Shown: positions 42,388 through 51,768 of the stretch, piece by piece
Numbering within the stretch: the first letter of the stretch is position 1
Layout: each line of letters begins with the position of its first letter
Assembly (NCBI RefSeq): GCF_002285635.2
Contig: NZ_CP023049.2
Coordinates: forward strand, 1,488,001-1,552,000
Direction of reading: 5' to 3'
DNA length: 64,000 bases
Source of the DNA: Chryseobacterium piperi
Lineage (GTDB): Bacteria; Bacteroidota; Bacteroidia; Flavobacteriales; Weeksellaceae
Notes under the pieces: generated by a model
What the model was told of the DNA's origin: nothing
The model's input: only the letters and a program-made list of their open reading frames with translations
Database searches by the model: none
Translations under genes and position numbers: made by a program

Positions 42388-44286
42388 ATGAATGCAGACG
42401 AATTATTTACAAGAAGTATAGAAGAAAAAGAGAATTTCTGGAAAGAACAGGCTCGGGAAATCGATTGGTTTGAATTTCCCAGACAGATTCTTTCACAAGA
42501 TCAAAATAATTATACCCAGTGGTTTTCCGATGGAAAACTGAACCTATGTTATTTATGCATAGATAAACACATTGAAGACGGATTTGGAGAACAGATTGCT
42601 ATTGTTTATGATTCTCCGGTCACTGGTCAGAAAATAAAATATACCTTTCACCAAGCTCAGGAAGAAATCTCAAAATTCGCAGGTGGCCTGGCCTCATTAG
42701 GTTTGGAAAAGGGAGACACCGCCGTTATCTATATGCCAATGATTCCCCAAACTCTTTTTGCGATGCTAGCCTGTGCAAGAATCGGTGTGATTCACAATGT
42801 TGTATTTGGTGGCTTTGCTCCTAATGAACTCGTGGTAAGGATTGATGACTGCAAGCCTAAAGCTTTAATTACAGCTACCGCAGGTATAGAAATCGCGAAA
42901 AGAATTCCGTATTTACCATTGGTTGAAAAAGCAATCCAACTTGCGCAAGATAAAGTTGATCACATCATTGTTTATAATCGTAAATTAACGGATAATCAGG
43001 ATGAAATGTTTGATGGATTGATCGATTATGAAGAACTCGTAGAAAAATCAGATCCTACACCCTGCGTTTCCGTAGAGTCTACCCATCCGCTTTACCTGCT
43101 TTACACCTCAGGAACCACTGGAAAACCTAAAGGAATCGTCCGTGACACCGGAGGTTATGCTACAGCTTTGAAATTTTCCATGAAATATATTTACGGAATA
43201 GAACCAGGAGAAACCTTCTGGGCAGCGTCCGATTTCGGCTGGGCCGTGGGACACAGTTTTTCCGTTTACGGACCCTTGCTGAACAGAAATACCACCATTA
43301 TTTTTGAAGGAAAGCCCATCATGACCCCTGATGCAGGAACATTTTGGAGAATTATTTCGGAATATAAAGTTTCTGCAATGTTTACAGCACCTACTGCGAT
43401 TCGGGCAATCAAAAAAGAAGATACCAACGGAGAGCTGGTAAAACAATACGACCTATCTCACTTCAAAAAACAGTTTCTGGCTGGCGAACGCTGTGATGTT
43501 GCTACTTTAGACTGGTTCAGCAAACACATTGGAGTGCCTGCCATAGATCACTGGTGGCAAACCGAATCAGGCTGGCCTATGCTGGGACTCATGACCTTCA
43601 ATGATCTTTATCAGATCAAAAGAGCTTCTGCCGGTAAGCCAATCCCGGGATATGATATCAAGATTTTTGATGAAAACGGCTTTGAACTCAACCCGCATCA
43701 AGAAGGGTATCTGGTTATTAAACTCCCTCTCCCTCCCGGAGCCCTTTTAGGAATATGGAAAGACAATGAACGTTTTCAAAACAGCTATCTGTCTCAATAT
43801 AACGGCTATTATTTTTCCGGAGACGGAGCTATTCAGGATGAAGACGGTTATATTTTCATTACAGGGAGAGTGGATGATGTTATTAATGTAGCCGGACACA
43901 GACTTTCTACATCAGAAATGGAGGAAATTGTCGCTTCACATCCTGAGGTTGCCGAATGTGCCGTTGTCGGAATTGATCATGAACTCAAAGGCCAGATTCC
44001 TTTTGCGACAGCTGTTTTAAAAAACGGCTCATCAATTTCCGAACACGATCTGGAGCAGGAAATCGTACAAATGGTAAGAGATAAAATCGGAGCCGTTGCT
44101 TTCTTAAAAAATGTAATGGTTGTCAAACGTTTACCTAAAACACGTTCCGGAAAAACTTTAAGAAAGCTCATCAGAACTCTTCTGGATGGGAAAGAATTTC
44201 AGGTTCCATCTACGATAGATGACGAAAAAATAATCGAAGAAATACAAGAAAAAATCGTGGATTACAGGGGTAAATCCACAAATTAA
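42388..44286 (+). CDS. Acyl-CoA synthetase, propionyl-CoA synthetase (PrpE)-like
   Basis: The 632-residue AMP-forming synthetase has the ATP motif YTSGTTGKPKG, the acyl-pocket and A5 region WWQTESGWP (as in PrpE, against WWQTETGG in Acs), the hinge motif TGRVDDVINVAGHRLS and the catalytic Lys589 in PKTRSGK. It activates a short-chain acid, most likely propionate, in two steps via an acyl-AMP. It lies 70 nt after the receiver gene, with a REP-like repeat between, and 52 nt before acs. Confidence 0.87.
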   Translation: MNADELFTRSIEEKENFWKEQAREIDWFEFPRQILSQDQNNYTQWFSDGKLNLCYLCIDKHIEDGFGEQIAIVYDSPVTGQKIKYTFHQAQEEISKFAGGLASLGLEKGDTAVIYMPMIPQTLFAMLACARIGVIHNVVFGGFAPNELVVRIDDCKPKALITATAGIEIAKRIPYLPLVEKAIQLAQDKVDHIIVYNRKLTDNQDEMFDGLIDYEELVEKSDPTPCVSVESTHPLYLLYTSGTTGKPKGIVRDTGGYATALKFSMKYIYGIEPGETFWAASDFGWAVGHSFSVYGPLLNRNTTIIFEGKPIMTPDAGTFWRIISEYKVSAMFTAPTAIRAIKKEDTNGELVKQYDLSHFKKQFLAGERCDVATLDWFSKHIGVPAIDHWWQTESGWPMLGLMTFNDLYQIKRASAGKPIPGYDIKIFDENGFELNPHQEGYLVIKLPLPPGALLGIWKDNERFQNSYLSQYNGYYFSGDGAIQDEDGYIFITGRVDDVINVAGHRLSTSEMEEIVASHPEVAECAVVGIDHELKGQIPFATAVLKNGSSISEHDLEQEIVQMVRDKIGAVAFLKNVMVVKRLPKTRSGKTLRKLIRTLLDGKEFQVPSTIDDEKIIEEIQEKIVDYRGKSTN

Positions 44287-44337
44287 ACTTAAATTTAAGA
44301 TATAAAATAAATTCAAATTTCAAAAAACAAAAGGGAT

Positions 44338-46248
44338 ATGAGAAATTACTTGATAGAGGATTTGCCTCACTATTTTGAAGAATACAAAAAGTCTATTAAA
44401 AACCCTAAAAAATTCTGGGATAAAATAGCTGATCAAAACTTTGTATGGTATCAAAGGTGGAGCAAAGTGGTTAAGTATGATATGAATGAGGCAAAGATTA
44501 CCTGGTTTAAAGATGCTAAATTAAATATTACCAAAAACTGTATCGACAGACACCTTAATGAAAGAGGTGATAAAACGGCTATCATCTGGGAGCCTAACGA
44601 TCCAAAAGAAGAAGCTCAGCACATTTCCTATAATGAACTGTATACCCGCGTCAATAAAACAGCCAATGTTTTAAGAGATATGGGAATAGAAAAAGGAGAC
44701 CGTGTCTGTATTTATCTTCCAATGATTCCAGAGCTGGCCATTACTATGCTTGCCTGTGCCAAATTAGGAGCTGTACACTCCGTAATCTTTGCTGGATTTT
44801 CTGCCAATGCAGTAGCTTCAAGAGTCAATGACTGTGCGGCAAAGGTGGTTATTACTTCTGACGGAAGTTACAGAGGAAGCAAAGTACTGGATCTAAAAAG
44901 CATTGTAGATGAAGCTTTGGAAAAAACACCGACTATCGAAAAAGTACTGGTAGTCAATAGAACCCATAACGATATCAAAATGAAGGAAGGCAGGGATTAC
45001 TGGATGTCTGAACTTTATGAAAAAGCCTCTCCTGACTTTGTTACCGTAATTATGGATGCTGAGGATCCCCTATTTATTCTTTACACTTCCGGATCTACAG
45101 GAAAACCTAAAGGAATGCTTCATACCTGCGCCGGGTATATGGTGTATACTGCTTATACATTTAAGAATATCTTTAACTACCAGGAAAATGATATCTACTG
45201 GTGTACAGCGGATATCGGCTGGATTACAGGACACTCTTACATTCTTTACGGACCATTATGTAATGGAGCCACTACAGTTATGTTTGAAGGGGTTCCTACT
45301 TATCCGGAACCGGACCGTTTTTGGGAAGTGATTGAGAAACATAAAATCACTCAATTCTACACCGCTCCTACCGCTATTCGTTCACTGGCAAAAGAAAGCA
45401 CAGAATGGGTAGACAAACATGATTTAAGCTCTTTAAAAGTCATAGGGTCCGTAGGAGAGCCTATCAACGATGAAGCATGGCATTGGTTTAATGATCATGT
45501 CGGAAAGAAAAAATGCCCGATCGTAGATACCTGGTGGCAAACAGAAACAGGAGGAATTATGATTTCACCTCTTCCTTTTATCACCCCTACCAAACCCACT
45601 TACGCAACACTTCCATTGCCTGGAATACAACCCGTCCTTATGGATGACAAACGAAATGAAATAACAGGAAACCAGGTGACAGGGAATCTTTGTATCCGTT
45701 TTCCTTGGCCAGGAATCGCAAGAACCATCTGGGGTGACCATCAAAGGTATAAGGAGACCTACTTCACCGCCTTTCCTGGAAAATACTTTTCTGGTGACGG
45801 TGCTTTGAGAGACGAGGTAGGTTACTACAGAATCACAGGACGTGTAGATGATGTCATTATTGTTTCCGGGCATAACTTAGGAACTGCTCCTATCGAAGAT
45901 AGCATCAATCAGCACCCTGCAGTAGCAGAGTCCGCGATTGTAGGATACCCCCATGACATTAAAGGAAATGCCTTATATGGTTATGTCGTATTGAAAGAAA
46001 CCGGTGAAGGGCGCCAGAGAGAAAATCTTAAAAAAGAGATTAATCAGCTCATTTCTGATCAGATTGGCCCTATAGCAAAACTGGATAAAATACAATTTGT
46101 TTCCGGACTTCCAAAGACACGTTCAGGGAAAATCATGAGAAGAATCCTAAGAAAAATTGCAGAGGGAGACTTTAATAATTTCGGAGATACTTCCACTTTA
46201 TTAAATCCTGAAATTGTTGATGAAATTAAAAACGAAAGATTAGATTAA
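44338..46248 (+). CDS. acs: Acetyl-CoA synthetase
   Basis: The 636 residues carry all Acs signatures: YTSGSTGKPKG, AVHSVIFAGFSANAVASRVNDC, WWQTETGGIMISP, SGDGALRDEVGYYRITGRVDDVIIVSGH and the C-terminal PKTRSGKIMRR with Lys598, the residue acetylated for inactivation in Salmonella Acs (Lys609 there). It turns acetate, ATP and CoA into acetyl-CoA. It is the last gene of the putative carboxylate operon, followed by a strong terminator. Confidence 0.95.
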   Translation: MRNYLIEDLPHYFEEYKKSIKNPKKFWDKIADQNFVWYQRWSKVVKYDMNEAKITWFKDAKLNITKNCIDRHLNERGDKTAIIWEPNDPKEEAQHISYNELYTRVNKTANVLRDMGIEKGDRVCIYLPMIPELAITMLACAKLGAVHSVIFAGFSANAVASRVNDCAAKVVITSDGSYRGSKVLDLKSIVDEALEKTPTIEKVLVVNRTHNDIKMKEGRDYWMSELYEKASPDFVTVIMDAEDPLFILYTSGSTGKPKGMLHTCAGYMVYTAYTFKNIFNYQENDIYWCTADIGWITGHSYILYGPLCNGATTVMFEGVPTYPEPDRFWEVIEKHKITQFYTAPTAIRSLAKESTEWVDKHDLSSLKVIGSVGEPINDEAWHWFNDHVGKKKCPIVDTWWQTETGGIMISPLPFITPTKPTYATLPLPGIQPVLMDDKRNEITGNQVTGNLCIRFPWPGIARTIWGDHQRYKETYFTAFPGKYFSGDGALRDEVGYYRITGRVDDVIIVSGHNLGTAPIEDSINQHPAVAESAIVGYPHDIKGNALYGYVVLKETGEGRQRENLKKEINQLISDQIGPIAKLDKIQFVSGLPKTRSGKIMRRILRKIAEGDFNNFGDTSTLLNPEIVDEIKNERLD

Positions 46249-46265
46249 TTTTTAAATTAATATCA

Positions 46266-46300
46266 AATAAAAGACGAAGAATTTTTCTTCGTCTTTTATT
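46266..46300 (+). terminator. acs terminator
   Basis: AATAAAAGACGAAGAA (46266-46281) pairs fully with 46285-46300 (16 bp) around a TTT loop, followed by a run of T, 17 nt after the acs stop. Confidence 0.9.
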
Positions 46301-46314
46301 TTTTTCTATTACAA

Positions 46315-46352
46315 AAACCTCATAGTTTTTTTGAAAGCTATCAGGTTTATTA
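46315..46352. repeat. Hairpin repeat (AAACCT...AGGTTT), copy 1
   Basis: AAACCTCATAG (46315-46325) and CTATCAGGTTT (46338-46348) form an imperfect 11-bp hairpin. A related copy lies at 56397-56427 (CATAG, TTTTTGAAA and TTTATTA shared). Confidence 0.5.
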
Positions 46353-46587
46353 TTTCGGACACATTATTTTAATTAGACAAACACCCGGAAATAGAGTTCA
46401 GTCCGCATCAGTAGTCAATTATCCCCAAAATGACTTTAATAAAACCAAACAGACGATTGATAGAAATAATCAAATATTTTCAATATATATTATAGATAAA
46501 ACAACATTAAATAAATTTTATTAAATTTTTTATAAAATAATTCGAATTTAATTATTATCTTTAAGTACAAATTTAAAACACATTATT
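46353..46587. other. AT-rich gene-free stretch before the next gene
   Basis: Together with the terminator and hairpin repeat this completes the 339-nt gap after acs. I see no gene or RNA. A TATCTTTA box near 46555-46562, close to the TAnnTTTG consensus, may serve the gene at 46588. Confidence 0.5.
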
Positions 46588-46950
46588 ATGTCAAAAATAT
46601 TAGCTGGATTATTTGAATCTCATAGTGATTATAAAAAACTTGAGACGGATTTAGAAAGTTCTGGTTTTGAAAACTCAGATTATATCGTTTACCTTAATGA
46701 TCATCATAATGCTCAGTATTTGGCGAGTGTTGCGGTACGTGATAACGACCAAACAGATAATGCTAGAAATATTTTCAGCCAAAACTCTGTTCTAAAAACC
46801 TACTTATTCGAAAACATGAGCATTGAACAAGCTGACTATCATAGCCTTAAAAAATACATAGATGCAAGAAGCCGGGCAGAAATTCACAATAGTCCGAACG
46901 TAAAAATAAAAGGTTCTACCAATGGTATGGACTCAGAAGTAAAATTCTAA
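46588..46950 (+). CDS. Hypothetical protein, general-stress-like N-terminus
   Basis: The 120-residue soluble acidic protein starts SKILAGLFESHSDYKKLETDLESSGFENSDYIVYL. That pattern (a flexible reader of the form 'GLF.s...a...l...Gf...d') resembles the N-terminal part of YflT-type general stress domain proteins, with a polar C-terminal tail. The similarity is weak and no motif allows a function. It has its own AT-rich upstream region and its own terminator, so it is a single-gene unit between acs and the relA/spoT gene. Confidence 0.6.
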   Translation: MSKILAGLFESHSDYKKLETDLESSGFENSDYIVYLNDHHNAQYLASVAVRDNDQTDNARNIFSQNSVLKTYLFENMSIEQADYHSLKKYIDARSRAEIHNSPNVKIKGSTNGMDSEVKF

Positions 46951-46973
46951 GCAAACTAAATTCTAATAACCGG

Positions 46974-47000
46974 AAATCCGTAGAGCCTATCTACGGATTT
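46974..47000 (+). terminator. Terminator between the hypothetical gene and relA/spoT
   Basis: AAATCCGTAGA (46974-46984) pairs with TCTACGGATTT (46990-47000) around GCCTA, followed by TTT. Confidence 0.8.
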
Positions 47001-47062
47001 TTTGTAATTTGAAAAGTGGAAAAATTTTCGTATTTTCGTTTAATTATAGGCATTGTACACAA

Positions 47063-49273
47063 ATGAGTTACGACTTAGAACAGGAGAACAAAGAGATACT
47101 TACCAGGTATAAGGATCTGATTTCTAATACCTACCGGACTCTGGATGAGGAAAACAACAAACTCATTCGGAAGGCATTTGATATTGCGCTAGATGCACAT
47201 AAGGATCAAAGAAGAAAATCCGGGGAACCTTACATCTACCATCCCATTGCCGTTGCTAAAATTGTAGCAACTGAAATAGGTTTGGGAGCAACCTCTATTG
47301 CGTGTGCTCTGCTGCATGATGTCATTGAAGATTCTGATTATACCTATGAGGATGTTAAAAAGATATTTGGCGAAAAAATAGCCAATATCGTGAATGGGTT
47401 AACCAAGATATCCATCATGAATCATCAGAATATCTCGGTGCAGTCAGAAAATTACAGAAAATTATTACTGACACTTTCTGAAGACTTCAGGGTTATATTG
47501 ATTAAGATTGCAGACCGCCTTCACAATATGCGTACCCTAGAAAGTATGGCACCGGATAAGCAGAAAAAAATTGCTTCTGAAACGGTTTACATTTATGCTC
47601 CAATGGCGCATCGTCTGGGGCTGTACAATATCAAATCCGAGCTTGAAGATCTTTCATTAAAATATAACAATCCGGAAATTTACAATGAGATCGCGGAAAA
47701 ATTAGAATTAGCTAAAGAAAACCGCGAAAAGTATATTGAAGAATTTAAAAAAGAAGCTTCTCAAAGATTAAAAGAGGAAGGACTGAATTTCACCATAAAA
47801 GGACGTGCCAAAGCTATTTCTTCTATTTATAGGAAAATGCTTAAACAGGGAGTTTCTTTTGAAGAGGTTTTTGATAATTATGCAATCAGGATTATTTACA
47901 AATCTGATGCAAAAAATGAAAAGTTTCTTGCCTGGAAAATCTATTCTATTGTAACGGATGTTTATCACAGTAACCCTTCAAGAATGAGAGACTGGATTAC
48001 ACAGCCTCGTTCTACAGGATATGAAAGTCTCCACCTAACCGTTCTTGGGCCAGACAAAAAATGGATCGAGGTACAAATCCGTTCCGAAAGAATGGATGAA
48101 ATCGCTGAAAAAGGTGTTGCTGCTCATTACAAGTATAAAGAGGGTTATAAACAAAGCTCTGATGACAGAAATTTTGAGAGATGGGTAACCGAAATTCGTG
48201 ATGTTCTGGAGCAACAGCAAAACCTTTCCACTTCTGAGCTATTAGATAATATCAAGCTCAATTTATATTCGAAAGAGGTCTTTGTATTTACTCCTAAGGG
48301 AGAAATTAAAATTCTACCTACCAATGCCACGGCATTGGATTTTGCTTTTTCTGTACACTCTGATCTGGGGATGAAGTGTTTAGGCGCCAAGATTAATGGT
48401 AAATTAGTTCCTATTTCTTATGTGCTGCAAAATGGAGATCAGGTTGATATCCTCTCTTCCCAGAATCAAAAACCGAAATCTGACTGGCTTGAATTTGTGG
48501 TCACTTCAAAAGCAAAGTCCAAGATTAAAAGCTACCTGAATTCACAAAAAAATCAACTGGTAGAGGAAGGAAAAGAAATTCTTCAGCGTAAACTTCGACA
48601 TGCTAAAATTAATTTCAACGATGAGGAAGTCAATAAGCTTCAAAAGTTTTTTAATTTAAAAACTTCCCAGGAGCTATTCTTAAAATTCCAAAGCAATGAA
48701 TTGGATGTAAGCAGCTTAAGAAGATATATAGAAAGTAAAAATGTTTTCAACAACCTTCTTTCAAGGTTTAGAAAATCACCGTCGAAAAATGTTCACTTCG
48801 AAGAACCGAAGGAGCAAAACCTTGACATGATTGTCTTCGGAAAAGACGAAGAAAAACTGAACTACAGCTATGCAAAATGCTGTACCGTAATTCCCGGAGA
48901 TAAAATTTTCGGATTTATTACTATTTCTGACGGAATAAAAGTACACAGTGATAACTGTCCCAACGCTATTAACCTCAGAGCTCAATATGATTACAGGGTT
49001 ATTCCTGCAAAATGGGTTAACGCTGAGAGCTTCAAAAACAGGGTCAAAATTGAAATTGAAGGACTGGATAGAATGGGAATGATTAATGATATTACCGCTG
49101 TTATTAGTGGCACCATGGGAATGGATATGAAAAGTATGTCTATTGAATCCAACAACGGAGTTTTTACAGGCAACATCAATCTCGAAGTAAAAAACAAGGG
49201 ACAATTAGAAGAAACCTTCAAAAAACTTAAAAATATAAACGGCGTTTCAAGAGTGAGACGATTACAATCTTAG
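47063..49273 (+). CDS. Bifunctional (p)ppGpp synthetase/hydrolase, RelA/SpoT family
   Basis: From the ATG at 47063 the protein has 736 residues. The domain order is standard: an HD hydrolase (RRKSGEPYIYHPIAVAKI, LLHDVIEDSDY with intact HD, RLHNMRTL), a synthetase (FDNYAIRIIYKSD, GYESLHLTVLG, EVQIRSERMDEIAEKGVAAHYKYK), TGS (VFVFTPKGEIKILPTNATALDFAF) and a C-terminal ACT domain. Since both catalytic parts are intact it should make and degrade (p)ppGpp in the stringent response. The longer start at 47009 adds 18 poorly placed residues over terminator-adjacent DNA. nhaA starts 2 nt after it. Confidence 0.94.
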   Translation: MSYDLEQENKEILTRYKDLISNTYRTLDEENNKLIRKAFDIALDAHKDQRRKSGEPYIYHPIAVAKIVATEIGLGATSIACALLHDVIEDSDYTYEDVKKIFGEKIANIVNGLTKISIMNHQNISVQSENYRKLLLTLSEDFRVILIKIADRLHNMRTLESMAPDKQKKIASETVYIYAPMAHRLGLYNIKSELEDLSLKYNNPEIYNEIAEKLELAKENREKYIEEFKKEASQRLKEEGLNFTIKGRAKAISSIYRKMLKQGVSFEEVFDNYAIRIIYKSDAKNEKFLAWKIYSIVTDVYHSNPSRMRDWITQPRSTGYESLHLTVLGPDKKWIEVQIRSERMDEIAEKGVAAHYKYKEGYKQSSDDRNFERWVTEIRDVLEQQQNLSTSELLDNIKLNLYSKEVFVFTPKGEIKILPTNATALDFAFSVHSDLGMKCLGAKINGKLVPISYVLQNGDQVDILSSQNQKPKSDWLEFVVTSKAKSKIKSYLNSQKNQLVEEGKEILQRKLRHAKINFNDEEVNKLQKFFNLKTSQELFLKFQSNELDVSSLRRYIESKNVFNNLLSRFRKSPSKNVHFEEPKEQNLDMIVFGKDEEKLNYSYAKCCTVIPGDKIFGFITISDGIKVHSDNCPNAINLRAQYDYRVIPAKWVNAESFKNRVKIEIEGLDRMGMINDITAVISGTMGMDMKSMSIESNNGVFTGNINLEVKNKGQLEETFKKLKNINGVSRVRRLQS

Positions 49274-49275
49274 AC

Positions 49276-50481
49276 ATGAATTTATCTATTTATTTTAAAA
49301 AATTTTTCAACAATAACCTATGTTCAGGGATCATACTTATTTTTTGCGTAGTTGCCTCTTTATTAATTGCTAATTCATCATTAGGAGAAGGGTTAGATAA
49401 TTTTATTCATAAAGAAATAGGTACCCCTCTTTTTGGGTTGAAATTTCCAATACATATATGGATCAATGATGGCTTAATGGCAATTTTCTTTCTTCTCGTA
49501 GGTTTAGAAATCAAAAGAGAATTGGTAGAAGGAGAACTATCTTCTTTCAAAAATGCATCTCTTCCTATTTTTGCTGCAGTCGGCGGGATGCTTGTCCCTG
49601 CAACCATTTATGCTCTTTTTAATTCAGGCACTGAATATAGTAACGGATGGGGAATTCCTATGGCTACTGATATTGCTTTTTCTCTTGCACTTATTTCAAT
49701 GCTGGGGAGTAAAATTCCTAACTCCATTAAAATTTTTCTTGCAGCCCTCGCTATCGTTGATGATTTAGGTGCTATTCTGGTAATTGCAATTTTTTATACG
49801 GAACAGATCCATTGGTCTTATCTTGCTTTATCTGCTGGGGTTGTGGTTCTTTTGTTCCTTTTGAATTTTTTAAAAGTAACAAAAATTATATTCTATATTA
49901 TTCCTGGATTATTTTTATGGTATTTCCTACACCATTCAGGAATCCATGCTACTATTGCAGGTGTATTGCTGGCTTTATCAATTCCAACCAATGCATCCAA
50001 TGTGGAAATCTCTCCACTTGAAAAATTAGAACATACATTACATATTCCTGTAAGCTTTCTGATCATGCCGATATTTGCTTTAACCAATACTAATATAGTA
50101 TTCCACGACGGGATGGTAGAAGGATTGGCCAGTACGCTGGGACTAGGAATTATTGGTGGATTGGTTTTAGGAAAGCTGATTGGAATCAATCTATTTTCCT
50201 TCATTGCTATAAAGTTAAAATTAAGTAAACTTCCTTATAATAGTACTTGGGCACATATGATTGGAGTAGGTTTACTTGCCGGAATCGGGTTTACGATGTC
50301 TATTTTTATTGCACTTCTTTCATTTAAAGAAAGGTATGAAATCCAGGAAGAAGCTAAATTTGCTATTTTAATAGCCTCTCTCTTATCTGCTGTTTTAGGG
50401 GTAATCATATTGAGTATGAGCTCTAAAAAGAATAAATTAATTAACGAAGATGAGGAAAACGACTTCGAAGACGATGAATAA
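49276..50481 (+). CDS. nhaA: Na+/H+ antiporter NhaA
   Basis: The 401-residue protein has about 12 membrane segments and NhaA signatures: FHKEIGTPLFGLKFPIHIWINDGLMAIFFLLVGLEIKRELVEGEL-type N-terminal part, GWGIPMATDIAFSLALISMLG and the paired Asp in ALAIVDDLGAILVIAIFY that bind the ion, plus HIPVSFLIMPIFALTNTNI and GIGFTMSIFIALLSF. It expels Na+ in exchange for protons. The gap of 2 nt to the (p)ppGpp synthetase gene suggests coupled expression. The C-terminus is acidic. A strong terminator follows. Confidence 0.94.
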   Translation: MNLSIYFKKFFNNNLCSGIILIFCVVASLLIANSSLGEGLDNFIHKEIGTPLFGLKFPIHIWINDGLMAIFFLLVGLEIKRELVEGELSSFKNASLPIFAAVGGMLVPATIYALFNSGTEYSNGWGIPMATDIAFSLALISMLGSKIPNSIKIFLAALAIVDDLGAILVIAIFYTEQIHWSYLALSAGVVVLLFLLNFLKVTKIIFYIIPGLFLWYFLHHSGIHATIAGVLLALSIPTNASNVEISPLEKLEHTLHIPVSFLIMPIFALTNTNIVFHDGMVEGLASTLGLGIIGGLVLGKLIGINLFSFIAIKLKLSKLPYNSTWAHMIGVGLLAGIGFTMSIFIALLSFKERYEIQEEAKFAILIASLLSAVLGVIILSMSSKKNKLINEDEENDFEDDE

Positions 50482-50494
50482 GATATAAACAATA

Positions 50495-50526
50495 AAAAGA
50501 GGGCATTTAATTAAATGCCCTCTTTT
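50495..50526 (+). terminator. nhaA terminator, bidirectional
   Basis: AAAAGAGGGCATTTAA (50495-50510) is the exact complement of 50511-50526, giving a stem of about 14 bp with an AATT loop and T-rich flank. It can also end the minus-strand peptide gene that follows. Confidence 0.9.
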
Positions 50527-50534
50527 ATTTTATC

Positions 50535-50681
50535 TCAACCACATTGATAAGTACTTATCCTGCACAGTCCCCTGCAACAATAGGTATTTTCACCCGGACA
50601 ATAATTGGTGTTTACTTCATATGCTAGTCCGCCTTGCACAATTTTCAGATCGTGTCTTGTTAATTTTTTGATGTTTTTCAT
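50535..50681 (-). CDS. Small Cys-rich peptide with double-glycine leader (third family member)
   Basis: A 48-codon minus-strand frame starts with ATG at 50681 and ends at 50535. The leader MKNIKKLTRHDLKIVQGG matches those of the peptides at 7565 and 7733, with a GG site, and the remaining part has five Cys (YCPGENTYCCRGLCRISTYQC). The upstream TCCATTATT before the ATG resembles that of the other two. It ends 9 nt from the nhaA terminator, which it can share. It is too short to be found by length alone, and bacteriocin or RiPP function is an inference. Confidence 0.7.
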   Translation of the reverse strand: MKNIKKLTRHDLKIVQGGLAYEVNTNYCPGENTYCCRGLCRISTYQCG

Positions 50682-50770
50682 AATAATGGATTGGTATTAG
50701 TTCTCTTACTCTATAAGCTTTTCAGATGCCGCTATATATAATCTATTCTTTGATACTAACTGAGGATATA

Positions 50771-51766
50771 TTATTTTTTTGGATGATACTCTTCATTACT
50801 TTTTAAATCAGGTTCTGTACTTCGTACCGGATATCCGGGATTTTCTTTCTGCAGCTCATCAGACAATAGTTTTTCAATCCTAAGCTTTCTGATAGCCATA
50901 TTGAGCTCATTTCCAAACAAAAGCAGATATACATTTACATTGACCCACACCATCAAAAGAATCATACTTCCAATAGATCCGTACAATACGTTATATCTGG
51001 CAATATCCTTAACATAGATAGCAAAAATATATGTAGTAAGAACAAATAAAACTGTTGTGAGGATAGCTCCGGGAACTGCCTGTCTGAACCTTGCAATTTT
51101 CACCGTTCCTAACCAATAAAATAAGGCTAAAAGTATAAAGTAAAAAAGGGGAAATGATACAAATCCAATAATTTTGGAAAGGTTATTGACCAGCCATGAA
51201 ATGCTATAGGTAGGGGTAAACAGCTTCAATACAACTTCTACATAATATACTCCAAAGAGCGCCAAGAAAACAATGGTAATAAAGCCAATCGTAATAAAAA
51301 AAGAAAGAATAAATTCTTTAACATCACTGAGTTTTTCATCTGAATTCTCATTGAATCCGTTAATCAGGGAAAAGGTTCCATTGGTTGCAAAAACCAAAGC
51401 AAGGACAATCGTTATATTACTGATTCCCCGCATATTAGGAATAATACTCTTTTCGATATACCCTCTCACATCCGTTTCCATATCAGAAGGGAAAACATTG
51501 TGAATCAAAACTTCAAAAATATAAAAATGAAGTTTATCATAGTGCGGCATATAAGGTAATACGGAAAGCAAAAACAGCAAAAACGGAAACAGACTTATAG
51601 TAAAGCTCCATGAAATGGCGGCAGCCTTCCTCCCTATTTTATCCTTAAAAATCCCTGAAATATAGATTTGAAACATCTGCCAGAGCGATATCCCTAAAAC
51701 AGGAATATGTATGCCATCCAGGAATTCTTGAATTTTCAAGACAAAATTAGGTACTTTTATACTCAT
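50771..51766 (-). CDS. YihY/BrkB family membrane protein
   Basis: The 331-residue protein has about six membrane segments and the family pattern: an N-terminal KIGRKAAAISWSFTISLFPFLLFLLSVLPYMP, FATNGTFSLINGFNE, FYFILLALFYWLGTVKIARFRQAVPGAILTTVLFVLTTYIFAIYVKDIARYNVLYGSIGSMILLMVWVNVNVYLLLFGNELNMAI in the second half. It has been annotated as RNase BN in the past, wrongly. The role is unknown (perhaps lipid or small-molecule transport). It starts 2 nt after the DUF4421 gene stop, so the two are in an operon. Confidence 0.9.
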   Translation of the reverse strand: MSIKVPNFVLKIQEFLDGIHIPVLGISLWQMFQIYISGIFKDKIGRKAAAISWSFTISLFPFLLFLLSVLPYMPHYDKLHFYIFEVLIHNVFPSDMETDVRGYIEKSIIPNMRGISNITIVLALVFATNGTFSLINGFNENSDEKLSDVKEFILSFFITIGFITIVFLALFGVYYVEVVLKLFTPTYSISWLVNNLSKIIGFVSFPLFYFILLALFYWLGTVKIARFRQAVPGAILTTVLFVLTTYIFAIYVKDIARYNVLYGSIGSMILLMVWVNVNVYLLLFGNELNMAIRKLRIEKLLSDELQKENPGYPVRSTEPDLKSNEEYHPKK

Positions 51767-51768
51767 AT

